Assembly: GCF_035046485.1 (NCBI RefSeq)
Contig: NC_085137.1
Coordinates: forward strand, 16,459,346-16,523,345
Reading direction: 5' to 3'
Length of the DNA: 64,000 nt
Origin: Aedes albopictus
Taxonomy: Eukaryota > Arthropoda > Insecta > Diptera > Culicidae
Position 1 is the stretch's first letter; each line of letters opens with the position of its first letter. Of this stretch, positions 43,921 to 56,807 are shown piece after piece. A program made the position numbers and the translations under genes. The notes under the pieces were generated by a model. It saw only the letters and a program-made list of their open reading frames with translations. It was not told the DNA's origin and did not search any database.

Positions 43921-44325
43921 CACGCTTTGAAGCGCTTTGAAGCGCCTTGAAACCCCATTGAAAGCCCTTTAAAATCTCTTGAAACGCCATGAAACGCTAT
44001 GATCCCAATGAAGCTCTAATTGAAGTCCCTGAAATTCCTGCAACGACACGAAACGCCATTCAATACCTTGAAACCCCCTAAAAACCCCCTGATACCACCG
44101 TTTACTCTCTTTAAACACTACCAAAGTCCCCAGAATTCCTCCTGAAATCCTATGAAATCCACTGAAACACCAGCACTTTGAAGCCTCTTTTCAAACACTC
44201 TTTGAACTATCATGAAAGTCCCGAACCCCCTGAACCCCCGAAAGCGTCTTAAAACGCCTAGAAATCCATGATGCAGTCTTGAAAGTCCCGGAAGCCCCTG
44301 AAATCCCCTGAAACTCCATGAAACG
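43921..44325. repeat. Degenerate repeat, CCTTGAAACCCC family
   Basis: Same style as 13320-14452 (units such as TGAAACGCCATGAAACGC). A minus-strand ORF at 44118-44333 is a repeat translation. Confidence 0.6.
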
Positions 44326-44334
44326 CATGACATG

Positions 44335-44462
44335 TAAGAATTAGGGCAGCGTAGCGTAAGTTTTGGTTTTATAGAAGTTAATTTTACGTAATTCTAACCC
44401 AATGCTAGAATAACGTAAAATTAACTTCTATATAACCAAAACTTGCACTGCTTCAACTCTTA
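44335..44462. mobile_element. Palindromic MITE, 128 bp, 9-bp target duplication
   Basis: The arms meet at ~44400 (TAGAAGTTAATTTTACGT against ACGTAAAATTAACTTCTA). The ends are TAAGAATTAGGGCAG and CTGCTTCAACTCTTA. CATGACATG lies on both sides (44326-44334, 44463-44471). Confidence 0.85.
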
Positions 44463-44865
44463 CATGACATGTATGATGATTGGACTGATGTGAGAATTTG
44501 GAAGAATTTTGAGTCGATGACACAGTTACACAATCAGATGCTACAAACGGTTTATTTGAAAACTTCCGTAATCTATTTTATTAAAATGCAAGATCTACTA
44601 ATTTTGAGTTACGTATTCTAAGAATTTTATAAGCTTCTCCAGAGTTTAAGGACAAACGTCTTGAGATCCAGCTTCAACAGAGCATCAAAACTTCAGACGC
44701 ACAAATCTCAAGAAGCAAGCTTCAAACAATAGTGCATTTCATTATTCTGTTCTTGCTCACTTGTAATAAGCTTAAAATAAGAAGCTCAGGTGCGCTGGTT
44801 TTGTTTACGAAGAGAGATGAACCAGCCAAGAACTGTGCTGAAAATCTCTTTAAAAAAGATAATTA

Positions 44866-45355
44866 GGCTAAGTGTACCAGTTATGGCTATAGTACCTCAA
44901 ATTCGCCATAGTTGATTGTCAACCTTTAAAGATACAAATCAACAAGAAAAATTTCGTGAACAACAAATCACGATCACAAAAGATGATTGCAATCATTCAA
45001 ACTTCACAATTTGCTCAAATTCTGATCGAAATAAATCATTTTCCTTAACTTTTCGGCCTCCTTGCACCCTATTTCGCCATAGTGTACCAGTTATGGCAAA
45101 TCCCATAAGGAATGCATGTAAATAGTGCGAAGTGGAACCCAAATTAACAAATGTGTCCATAACTGGTACAGGGTTCCTATCATTGGCACACGCCGTAATA
45201 AATACCAAAAGTAGTTTTGGCTCCGTTTTTATATTTTTCCTGTAAAGTATGAAAACTAATCAATCATTTGACTTATTGTTTACATTCGTTGGTCTTCTTC
45301 TTATTTTTGTAGAAATAGTTTTTCTTAGGTGGTGCGATAACTGGTACAGGCACCC
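44866..45355. mobile_element. TA-flanked MITE with repeated TACCAGTTATGGC motif
   Basis: The ends GGCTAAGTGTACCAGTTATG and its counterpart ending AACTGGTACAGGCACCC are inverted, with TA on both sides (44864-44865, 45356-45357). The terminal motif also occurs internally at 45083-45096 and, inverted, at 45157-45170. This suggests internal duplication of termini or nested copies. Confidence 0.82.
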
Positions 45356-45429
45356 TATTATTATTTGTTTACGAAGAGATTTGTGTGGTCGAAATCGTGA
45401 GTAGGTACCAAAGTAGGCCATTTTGGGAT

Positions 45430-48400
45430 TCTAACAAGTCTGTCCTTAAAAACATTCTAAGGATTTCATGAATAGCTCAAATTTTCGAAGAATTTTTGGA
45501 AGAATCACCTTTAAATGATTCATGGCAGGTTTACTGAAGAAATCATTTGACAAGTTTCTGAGAAGAAATTCTGAAATAATTCTTTGAGAAATATCTATAG
45601 GAACACCACAACTGTTTATGATGGGAATTTTGTAGTAATTTCCTAATGAATTCTGAATTTCTGAAGAAATCACTAGAAGAAATTCTGGAAGATATGGTGG
45701 AATTTTTCCTTAAAAATCCCTATAATCGTCATTCTCTAAAAATTCTCTTTTAATCTTTTAAGAAAGCCAACGGAAAGTTTTCTAGGGGATACTTTGGAGA
45801 AATTTCTGGAGGAAACTTTGGAAAAAAATCTTGTATACACTCATGGAGGAATCTCTGAAGCTATCCATGCAATATTTTCTAAAGGAATTACTGGATAAAT
45901 TTTTGAAGGACTTCGTGGTAGATTTTCTGAAAAATTTCCATCAATGAATTTCTAAAGGAGTCTAACCAACAATTACGGAAAAAATCCATACAAAATTTTG
46001 TATAGGATTTTTTGGAGAAATTTCTGGAGGATAAATTTCCAGTGGAATCTATATCAGATTTTCCCAAAGAAATTTCTTCAAATTTCCACAGATATTTATT
46101 TCAGATTTTCTATAGGAATCCTTGGATAAATTCGTAAAGGAATTCAAAGTGGAATTTCTTAAGGAGTCACTGGAAAAAATTCTTGAAAACCCCAAAAAAA
46201 ATCGTGGAAGTTTTCCAAAAAAAATCCCGCTGGGAATTTATGTATAGGACTCATTAAAATTTCTTGAAGGAAAAGTTACTGAGGATATTTATGAGGGTTT
46301 GAAACATACTTAGAAGACTCTCTGAAGAAACAATGATATGTTTACAAAAAAAATCGCTCGAGAAGTTTTTGTAGTAATATATGGAACAAATGCCTGAAAA
46401 AAACTTTTTTAAGCTCAACCCCTAATCCTAAATTCCTGGAAGGAATCAAATGTATTTTGTACTTGACGAAACTCTAGGAGATATCTGTAACCTTATTTCA
46501 AACCCAGTCAACCAGTGATCGTATAAGATGTTTTATAAGATGATAAAGTGGAGGCGATATGGGTACATTTTACATGCGCCTAAATGAAGGCATGCACGCA
46601 TATGGCCTCCACTTTATCATCTTATGCAACATCTTGTACGATTACTGGTTGTTTGGGAAGAAATTCTTGAAAAACTTTCTGAATCTCTGTATAATAAACT
46701 AAAAACTTGGAACTGTAAGGAATTTCTGAAAAAAATAATGTGAACAAATTTTTAAAAAGAATATTTTGAGAAATATCTAAAGTAATATATAGAATTTTTT
46801 GCTGAGTTTTAATTTTTGTGAATTATTATTTAAAGCTAGTAAAGCCCTCTACACAAACATATCTAGACGATTTTTTAAATGAATCACTGAACAATTTTTT
46901 GAAGAAATTTCTCAAGCAATCAATGCATATTTTTAATCCTGTGTGAAATTTTTGGTGGAATACCTTGACCCTTGAAGAAAATTCCATTATGAATTCTTGG
47001 AAGATCTTTAAATGAATTCCTGGGAGAATTTCTGGTGGAATCCCTGAAGTAATTTCTGAATAAATTTGTGAATAAATTTCGGTAGCAATCCCTTATAAAA
47101 AAATTTCCAACGAACCATTGAAGTATTTTTTTTTAATAATCTATTAAGGAATTCATGAAAGGCATTCTTAAGAAAATTTTCGAAGAAATTAATAAAGAAA
47201 CTTCAGAGGGAGTTTTGGAAATATATTTGAAAAATGATTTTTTGAAAGAATTCTTGTATGAGTTTGAAAGAATTTTCGGATATTTTTCTGAAAAAAAAAC
47301 CTGCAGAATAATTTTTAAACGATTGATTGAAGGGTTTTCTAAAACAGAATTTTTTACTTGTTTCTAACATGGGGAAGAAAAAAAATCAACAATAATATTT
47401 TTACGAGATTTCTTCAAGCGATATTTAAATTTCAACTGAACATATCCAAAAGCTTATTGCACGAACTTTTACCTGAAATCTTCGAGAGAATCCTGGTTAT
47501 ATTAAAAAGAAAATTTATTAAGACAACTTTTGAGAAATTTATGGTAAAAAAAATATATTTAAAAAAAAACTTCGGAATAAAAATCCTCTAGCGATTCTTT
47601 TAGAAAATCTTGCAGTTTTTTTTATGTTGACAGAAATGCCTTCGGCGATTTTTCTGGAAATTGCGTGAAAAATTCTTTGAGCCTTTTTTCCATAAAATTT
47701 ATAGTTTTCTTTAGAATTTGCTCAAATGTTTTTTTTTTAGAAATAAACCCCGGAAAGTAACGTAAATAAAGTAACGACTGAAAATTCTGTATAACGTAAA
47801 CACCTTTGAATGGATTTTCTTTCTCGAATTCCTTCCTTGCTCTATGTATTTCTTTGAATGGAATTCTTCAGAAACTTTTCTAAGACTTCCTTTAGAAATT
47901 CCTCTATAGCATACACCAGAATTCTTAAGAAGATGCTTTTAACAAAAAAATCCACTGATTCTTTAGAGTTTTTTCCAGCGATTCCTTAAGAAATTTTCCT
48001 GGAATTTGTTCGAGGAAACTTTTGAGAAATCTTCTTTAGATTCATTCCAAAATTGCTCCATGGTTCCAAAAGAAATTATCTCCAAGAATGAACAGGAATT
48101 TGATCCTAAAATCTGTCAATGTTTCTTTTATACAAACTTTCATAAACTCCACCTACGTTTTTAGAAATTCCCTTGAGAATTTCTCCAAAAACACCCCAAA
48201 CAGCACTACTAGGTAGATTACCGTGTGTTCCTTCCGAAACTCAACCAGAAAATATTTTATGAATAATATTTGGATAAACATCTGTTTAAAAAATCCTTCG
48301 GAAATTTTCCAACCATTCCTTTAGAATTTTCTACAGTAATTACTTCAGAAATTCGTAAGGCTATTTCTTTAAGAAGGGTACCAGAGATTTGTTCCGTAAT

Positions 48401-50580
48401 ACGGATTCCATTGAACATTCCCGAAGGAATGGGGCCATGCAATTCTTCCAGAGATTCTTGCATTATCAAATTAAGTGATTCCGGCATGAATTCCTGCAGA
48501 GATTGCTGCAGGAGTTCATACAGAGCCTCAGGATTTCTCTCTACACATTTTCCTCTACAAATACTCTCAGAAAATCCTCCAAGAATTGGATTGAAGGATT
48601 TTTTTAGGAATATTACTATAAATTCCCAGATAAAGTTCATTAGGAATTCCGCCAAGGGTTTCTCGAAGAGTTTCTCAATGCATTTCTTTAGAAAGTTTTT
48701 CAGAAATTCCTTCTGGTAATCCTTCAAGAATTTCGCTGTGATTTCTTCAGGCATTCGTCTGGAGATTCATTCAACTGTACTTTATGAGGCTTTTTCTGAG
48801 ATTCTAAAGAGTCTCTAGAATTTCTTCGGAAATTCTTCAGAGATCGCTTACAAAATATCTTGGGAGACATCTTCAGAGTTTCAGAATATTCTTCAGGAAT
48901 TTCAGCAAGAGATTTCCTCACAAGTTCTTCCATGCAGTGTTTCGAAAATTTCTACGGAAAGGTGAGGTATTCTGTCAGCGATTCTTGCAAAAAAATGCGT
49001 TTTTTTGGAAATTGTTCCTACAGAATCTTTTAGGGATATGCCCATTTTCGTTTAGAGATTCCTGCAGAAATTGCTTTAGATATTCCTCTATAGATTTTAT
49101 CAAAAGCCATTACAGAAATTGCACACAAAATTACTGAAATAATTTTGAAAGATTCTCTTTAAGAATTTCTAAACAAATGCCTGAGGACTGTCTGGAGGAA
49201 TGCCTCGAAAAACTCATGTTGATGCCTTCGGAGATTTTAAGGAGAAGCTGGATTTATGGACCAAAAGTTTCTGAAGAAATTTCTGAGTAATGTAAAATCA
49301 TTAGATACTTCTGGAGGAACTCTAGAATAACTCCTAGCAAAATATGTATGAGAAAATTTTCGAAAGACTTCCTTGAGAAATCCGTGAAAGAACTTTTGAC
49401 GGAATCTCTTTAGTGATGTCTTCAAACATTGCAGACGGTGAGATTTCTCAAGGATCCCTGGAGGATTTATGAAGGAATCCTTTGAATGAATGCTGGAAAA
49501 AGCTCTGGAGATATTCTTGGAAGAACTTTTCATGTGATTTCTGAAGGGTCTCGTCCACAAAAAAAAATCTGGAGGAAATCTTGCAATATTCAAAAAAAAT
49601 CCTGATCAAATTATCCATAGAAGTTGTGAATACATTTCTTAAAATCAATGATTTGGTCTAGGAAATCGTTGAAAATTACATAAGAATATTGAAAAACCTT
49701 TCCCGGTATATATGGTAGATTTTTTTTGAAACAAATCTTGATAAATGCCAAGGAATAGATTCAGGAGTAATTCTGTAAAGATTACTGAGAGAATCTTTAA
49801 AGAAATTCCTGAAGCACCATTAATTTCTGATTCTTACTAAAGAATCGCTTGAGAACTTTTTGAATAATTTTTTGAATAAATGCCTGAGCAGGGATTATGC
49901 ACATATGGAGGCAAACCTGAAAGAGCTTTTTGACAAACAACAAGAACAACAAGAAATAATCTGTAAAAGAATTTCAGAATCTCTGTGAAGAAAATTCTTC
50001 TGGAACAGTATATTTAAAAAAATCTTTTGAAGAGTTTTTGGATAAATCATAAAAGAATTTCTTGAAAAATGTTTCGAAGAGTTCCTGAACAAATTCCAAA
50101 GTCAAACTTATACCGGAAATTCTGATGATATTCCTGGAGGAATTCTTTCAGAAATGTGCACAAACTTCTGCAGAAATCCTTGAAGAAACTTTCTAAAGAA
50201 TCCCTGAAGAACTGCCAGGAGAAATATCTGAAGGGATTTTTGAAAACCCCGTTGACTAGTTTTACGATGAATCTTTTGAGTTTTTTTTAGTGAAGTAAAG
50301 AGGGGAAGTAGAATATCCTGAAAGAAATAACACAGACATTACAGACTTACACAATTGATTTAACCTACAGGAATTTTTAGAGGAATTGTTGCTGAAATCT
50401 GTCTAGGAATATTCGTGAGAATTATCTTTTCATTCAAATTTAGGAAAAAAAATGATAAATCCCGAAAGAATTATTAAGGGATTTTGTGGCAGTATCCCAG
50501 GAGATAATCGTAGAGAAAACGAAATACATGTGATGGAATCCATTCTAACAGTATTCTTGTAGGAGTCTTTGAAAAAATCT
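45430..50580. repeat. 5 kb degenerate repeat tract with orientation flips
   Basis: Mostly GAA orientation (TTTCTGGAGGAAACTTTGG-like), but ~47580-49135 is in the TTCC orientation (AGAAATTCCTTCTGG). The tract is therefore GAA, then TTCC, then GAA. It is A-rich and decayed. The 165- and 149-codon overlapping ORFs near 48257-48754 are on opposite strands of the same repeat and are not genes. Confidence 0.75.
46510..46650. mobile_element. Inverted-repeat MITE, 141 bp
   Basis: The left arm (AACCAGTGATCGTATAAGAT..., GATGATAAAGTGGAGGC) pairs with the right arm (GCCTCCACTTTATCATC, ...GTACGATTACTGGTT). It interrupts the degenerate tract. Target duplication is unclear. Confidence 0.83.
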
Positions 50581-50639
50581 TGCTAACCTGCTGCATTAAA
50601 AAAAATAAGAAATACCCAACCACGCCTTTAGATAGATTA

Positions 50640-51500
50640 TTTTTGGAGCATTGTTGTGTTCATTCTTTCCTGGGCAATTGAAACTTTCATATTTTTGGGT
50701 CATATTTAGGACTGTTCTGTATATCTCAAAATGGTTTATGATGTCTCTTAAAGCATATTAACATTGTTTTTATTTTCTTTTAATTGATTTGTTGGTAACA
50801 CTTTAGATGTCATTGTTTCTTCTGTATTGAATTGCAACAATAAACATACATTAAACTTTTCCTCAATCAGACTGTTATAGTAAAAGAGTTTAAAAACTTA
50901 AAAATAATATTATATATAATATTATAATCACCACAAAATCTCACAATTTTTCCGACTTAAAAATGAATATTTCAAATAGGCTTCCAGAAAAAATATAAAA
51001 ATTTAGGTATGTTCAAAAAATAAAAAAAAATATCCAAAATTATTAAAATTATTTGAAAAGTAAGAATCGAAGACGGGGTTAGTTTGAGCATTTTTGTATT
51101 TTTTCTTTCCTGGCCAATCAAAAATTTGGTATTTTTTTCTGATATTTAGTACTGTTCTGTATATCTCAAAATTATTGTTGGTGTCTTATTTAGCGTATTT
51201 ACATTGTTTTAAATCATTGAAAAATGTGTGTTATGATCATCTTTCAGATGTCATCATTTCTTTTGTATTGGATTCTAACACATACCATATTTTAAATTTT
51301 TCTTTAATAGTTCTATTACTTTTATAGTAAAAAAAGTTTCGGAGAGTTGAATACACTCTAGAATTATTTTCCTTAAAGTCACACAAAAATAAAATGTTTC
51401 ATGAAAAAAAAAAAAAATATTTTAACAATATCCATAGATTCTTAAAATGTTTTCGTCCTAAAATTCCGGTATCCCAAATAGGCTTTCAGGAAAAATATCA
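50640..51500 (+). repeat. Two diverged direct repeats of ~440 bp
   Basis: TTCATTCTTTCCTGG..AATT, ACTGTTCTGTATATCTCAAA (50710 and ~51151) and the downstream TTTCTTCTGTATTGAATT / TTTCTTTTGTATTGGATT blocks recur in the same order and spacing. It is a tandem duplication of an AT-rich unit, origin unknown. Confidence 0.75.
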
Positions 51501-51659
51501 AAGTGTAGGGATCCCCAAAAATTAAAATTAGGAATATCAAAAACCGAAATTCACAAGATCGTGAATCAAAAGAATAAAAAAAACCTTTAAAACATATTTA
51601 AATCGATTTTGAATGACGGAAAACGATATAAAGATCAAAATAAAAAAAATGGGTATTGG

Positions 51660-53025
51660 AGGGTTAAACAAACATCAGGGTCGCCAACTTGACAACCACT
51701 GCTCCCTCCCGGTAAATACGGAGAATTGAGGCGATAAAGCGCAATGAAAACCTTGCTGCTGCCCTCGAGCCGGGCTTGGACCCCATTAGAATGCAACAGG
51801 ACACAAATTGCGATATGAAAGAGGTAATAATTACCCTGGTCCAGCCAACCACCCAGAAGCGGGAGACCGATGAAATGTAACCATGCACTGTGGCCCTGAA
51901 TGCAAATGAGAGGATTCGCCATTCAATAGGCTTCCTGGGGGGTTTTCCTTCATTTATATTTGTACTGTGCACCACCAGTTGGTGTCGGTGAAAAAAATGA
52001 ATCTCTAGAAAAATCATACATTTTTTTTTTCTCGTTTCAACCAGAGATGGGGAGGAAAACAACAGAAAAAACAGCCCCTCGAGCTGAAACGGAGCACAAT
52101 TTCCGGTGCAAAGCGCTCGTTCAGGTTTATGGCACTGGTTCTAGTCCTTCCAGGCAGTCAGTAGTGTTCCGTCCGTTGGTTGGTTAGTATGGATTCCCTG
52201 GATTGCCCTGAAGGGAGGAGCAATGGCCCTGAACGTGCTGAGCCGGCTGGAAGCAATCCATCTTTCAAGCGTCTTGGTTTACGTTTGCATAATTTTCAAT
52301 TATTGTCGCGTTCAAACGCCCTTAACTCCCTTTTGCGTGGAGGAGCCGCCTCGTCGGTCGGTGAATGCTAACGAGAGCTGTTCAGCTTGCTCGTTTTCCC
52401 TGGTAACACCGGAGGAAACGATATGGGAAGGGAAATGTCATAATATATGGCGGAGGTTTTCCTATTGGAAGCATATTTCACTTTAAATCCGATAAACGTG
52501 ATGGGCCGGAAAGATTTTTCATATTTTTTTTCGCTGAAGGTGCCCGAAGGTGGAAGGTTGGTGGAGAACCACGTGTTTACGAGCGAGATTCGGAGGATTC
52601 GTGAGTGAAGGTGAGGTGGGTGATTTTGCATTGCGTGTTGTTTATTCTATGCAGCAAGACTGTGAAGCTCTAATAGATGTGTGCGCCGACTATATTTTGT
52701 TCGGCGGCGGCGGCGTGAATCGGCGTGACCAAAATTTGACCATAATGACAACATTGGCAAAGCAAAGAAGTTGTTATTACGCTCTAGAATTTGCACTCTG
52801 AGCTTTTTCATTACCATTGATGACACAAACTACTACGTTAGAATGAATACCTTTTTAATTTCTGTTCGGGTCCGTCACTGCCACCATTACCTGTATCCTT
52901 AATGTAATGCATGTTGCATTACTCCACTGCAAATCAAAGGCAATCAAATATCGATTTTGCTATAGTTTTTGTTTTGTTTTCTCAGAACCTTCAGAAGCTA
53001 TCAAACTTGATAATAAGATCTCTAT
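51660..53025. other. Probably single-copy DNA, no gene assigned
   Basis: GC-moderate DNA with overlapping short ORFs on both strands (51635-52062 minus, 52180-52486 plus). None resembles a known domain. A CGGCGGCGGCG patch is at 52702-52714. It could hold non-coding exons of a flanking gene. Confidence 0.35.
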
Positions 53026-54739
53026 TCATACTAAGGAATCCCGAATGATTTCAGGAAGGAATCTCAAAAGGAATTCCAAAACGAACCTTAAAGAAGCTCC
53101 TGAAGAAATCCATGAAGAAAATTCTGGACTAATCTCTGAAGGAACTACTCTATTGAACCCTGAAGAAACTTCTGCAGGAATCTCTGGTGGTTCGAGAATC
53201 TCTCTCAGAGAAATCCCTGCAGAAGCTTCTGATGAAATCGCTGATTGGAGTTTTCGAGGAATTTCAGAAGGAAATCCATGACGAATCTCCGAAGAAATTC
53301 CAGGAGGATTTCCCAAATGAATGCAAGAAGGAATCTCAAGAGAATTACAGCAGGAATTCCAAAAGAAATTCGAGAAGGAAACCCCTAAGCATTTCTAGAA
53401 GGAATCAACGAAAAATATCCAGGAGGAATCTCTGAAGGAATTTCAGGAGAAATCTCTGAGAGAATAATTGAAGGAATTATTGGATTCTCGAAGAGTTCCT
53501 CGTGGATCCTCCAAGGAGTTCCTGGAGGAATCCCATAAGGAATTCCAGCAGGAATCCCCGAAGGAAATCCAGAAGGAATCCTCGACGAAAATATCAGGAG
53601 AAATCCCCGAAGGGGTTTAAGGAGGTATCCTTGAAGGAAGAATCCCTCAGAAACTCCCAAAGGAATTCTATAAGGAATCCTCGAAGGAACTCTAGGAGGA
53701 ATCCGAAAGAATTCCAAGACGAATTCCCGATAGAATTCCAGCAGAAATTCTCGAAAGAATTCTGGAATTCTTAGAGGACTTTCGAAGGAATCCCAGGAAG
53801 AACCTTCGAAGAAATTTGAAGATAAATCACCAAAGAAATTCCAAAAGGGAATCCCGAAGGAAATCCAGAAGGAATCCTCGACGAAACATCAGGAGAAATC
53901 CCTAAAGGAATTTTAGCAGGAATCCTTGAAGAAATTATAGTAGAAATCCCTGCAGGATTCCCAGCGGGTACCACCGAAGGCATTCCAGGAGGAATCTCCG
54001 AAGGAATTCCAAACAGAAAATCAAAGGTTTTTCAAGAGGAAACCCCACAGGAAGTCCAGGATGAAACTCCAAAGTAATTCAAGGAGAATTCCTCAAAGGA
54101 TCTCTAGGAAAAAATATCAGGAGAAACCCCCGAAGGAATTCCAGGAGGAATTCACGACGGAATATCAAGAGGAATCCCCGAAGTAATTCCAGAAAGAATT
54201 TTTAAAGGAATTCGAGAAGAAATTCTCAAAGTATTTCTAGGAAGAACCATCGAACAATATCCAGGAGGAATCCCAAAAATAGCAAAGAAATTTCAGCAGG
54301 AATCCTTAAAAAGTCCAGGGGGAATTTCCAAGCGAATTCGAGAAAGCATCCCCAAAAGATTTCTGAGAGAAATTAACGAAAAATATGCGGAAGAAATCTC
54401 TGAAGGAGTTCCCGGAAAAATTTCCAAAGAAATTATAGGAAGAATCACCAATGGAATTCCAAAATAAATTCCTAAAGAAATTCTAGGAGGAATCCCCGAA
54501 GGAATTCCATTAGGAATCCCCGAATGAATCGAATGAATGAAAAATCCCAGGAGGAATCTCCGAAGGATTTCCAAGTGGTATACACGAAGGATTTTCAAGA
54601 GGAATCCCCTAAGGAATTCCAGAAAGATCCTGAAGGAATTCTATGAGGGATTCTCGAAGCAAATTCAGGAGGAATCTTCTAAGGAATTCTTAGAGAAATC
54701 ATTAATAAAATTCCAGGAGGAAACCCCGAAGAGATTTTA

Positions 54740-54952
54740 ATGACAATTACAACGTCTTCGACCTTGCGGCCTCTACAAACTGATCATTACTAACATTCGA
54801 CAACGGACAACACATATACCACTCAGTGGCCCAGGGGAGAATTTTCCATTTGACGAAAAGTTTTCCCCGACTGGAGCGGGAATCGAACCCACACTCCGAG
54901 GTTTACGAGATACCTAAACGACTGACGCTGCTAATCGCTCGGCTTCGAAGCC
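54740..54952 (-). mobile_element. tRNA-derived SINE, fourth family
   Basis: The minus strand carries GGGTTCGATTCCC (B box, 54878-54890) and an upstream TAGCAGCGTCAGTCG A-box region. The tRNA-like 5' end is at ~54952. TTTA flanks both sides (54736-54739, 54953-54956), too short to be decisive. There is no A-rich tail. Confidence 0.8.
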
Positions 54953-55790
54953 TTTAGGAGGAATCCATGAAAGATGTCCAGGAGGAATACCCGAAGGTAT
55001 TCCAAAAAATTCCAGAATGAATTCTAAGCGGAATCTCCGAAAAAAAAATCCAGAAGGAATTCCAGAAGGAATCCCTAAATGAAATCCAAGTGAAATCCCT
55101 GGAGGAATTATATGAGAAATCCTCGAAGTAATTTCAGGAGAAATCTCCGCAGCAATTCTAAGAGAAATCACCATAGAAATTCCAGCAAAAAATCACGAAG
55201 GCATTTTATGAGGAATCTACGAAGCAATTTCAGGAGGAATTCCCGAAGAGATTTCAGGAGAAAGTCCAAGGGAACCCCTGAAGGAAGTCTCTCTAGGAGG
55301 AATCCCAAAAAAAAAAAAAATTATCCCTGCAGGGTTTCCAGGGGAATGCACGAAGGAATTCCGGTAGGAATATCCAAAGGATTTCCAGGCGAAGAATTTT
55401 CAGCGGATGTTTCCGGGTACGGGGAAGGATTTGCAGGAGGTATTCCTTAAAAAAATCCAGGAAGAATTCCAGAACGAAATCCTTGATGAGTTCTTGTAGA
55501 AACTCCATGAAAGATCCCTCAAGAATAATCCTGCAGATATGGCTGATTATTATCGTAAGGAAATTTTTGAACGAATTCCTGAAGGAATTCCTGAATGAGC
55601 TTCTGGAGACAACTCTAATGTAACTCCTGAAGGCATCCGTGAGTCTTCCTGGAAAAATCTCGTTCTCAATCTACAATCTGAAAGAACCCCAGGGGCGATC
55701 CCTGGATTAACTTCTGGAAGAATCCCTTTAGGAACTTCTCAAGAAATCCCCTAAGGATATCCTGAAGGAATCTTGGTAGGAACTGCCATA

Positions 55791-56182
55791 GGGTGAAAGC
55801 ACTAGACTTCGCTCTAGTCTTTGCCCCCTCCATACAAACTCCATTTTCTTATTTGGGATTTTTCGACTGGAACTGGATGATTGCGTAGAAAGTTTCTGAC
55901 GATTTATTTTATTCTACCCGACGTTTCGGTCGTGGGTTTTGGCCTTTTTCAAGGGGAAAATTGTCTATCGTCCTTGTCCTTGTTACAATTTGCATCTGCG
56001 TTTGTCATTTTATCTGGGTCATTGCTTTTTTGTACAATTTTAGGGTAATTTGAACGATAATTTTGGTCAGAGTTTTGCTTACACATATAACGGCTGTTTT
56101 AAAATGGTGAATTTTATGTAAGAAGTGACGAAGAGATTAGAGCAGAATTTTGGGGAGTGGGCAAAGTCTAGCGCTTTGACCC
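55791..56182. mobile_element. GGGTSAAAG-ended TA-flanked MITE with a CCCGACGTTTCGGTC block
   Basis: The ends GGGTGAAAGCACTAGACTTC and its counterpart AAGTCTAGCGCTTTGACCC are inverted and flanked by TA (55789-55790, 56183-56184). The interior has ACCCGACGTTTCGGTCGTGG (from 55916), a word typical of Penelope-like element ends and their ribozyme region. It may have been captured from one. Confidence 0.82.
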
Positions 56183-56646
56183 TATAAAAATCCTTGAATT
56201 AACTTCTGGGGGAATCCCTGAATTCTCCTGGAGGTTTCCTTGGATCTCCCTATAAGATTCTCTTGAGGAGCTTCTGTAGAGATTTCCGAAGGAGCTTCTG
56301 AAGGAATCCCTGAAGAAATTCAGGAGGTATCTCCGAAGAAACATCTGCAAGAATCCCTGCAACTTCTGGAGGAATCTCTGATGGAACTCCTGGAGTAATT
56401 TCTGTAAGAACTCCAGTAGCAACTTCTGAAGGAATTTCAGAAGAAATCCCTGGAGGAACGTCTGGACTAATTTCTAAAGACCTTCTTCAAGAATTCTTGA
56501 AAAAAACTTTTCATGGGATTCTTGATGGATCTAGATATTTAATGGGATTTCTGGAAGAATTCCTGAACGAACTCCTGTTAAAATAGCTCAGGGAACTTTT
56601 GAAGGAATTCCTAATAAACACCCGAAGGTATCCCTGAATCCTCCTA

Positions 56647-56807
56647 GGGTCTGTCTATAAACTACGTAGACTGTTAGGGGGGGAGGTCTGACCAAAGTCT
56701 ACGCTCCATACAAATTTCGAAAATTTTGTATGAACAAAAGTCTACGGAGGGAGAGGGGGGTTCTGAGATTGCCCAAAATGAGTCTACGTAGTCTACGGAC
56801 AGCGCCC
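56647..56807. mobile_element. TA-flanked MITE, 161 bp
   Basis: The ends GGGTCTGTCTATAAACTACG and the counterpart ending GGACAGCGCCC are inverted, imperfectly, around ACTACGTAGACT. TA flanks both ends. A central stem AAATTTCGAAAATTT is present. Confidence 0.82.

Noticed and set aside
48257..48754. Overlapping 165- and 149-codon ORFs on opposite strands
   Set aside because: Both are translations of the degenerate repeat. Composition is low-complexity, the strands mirror each other and there is no domain.
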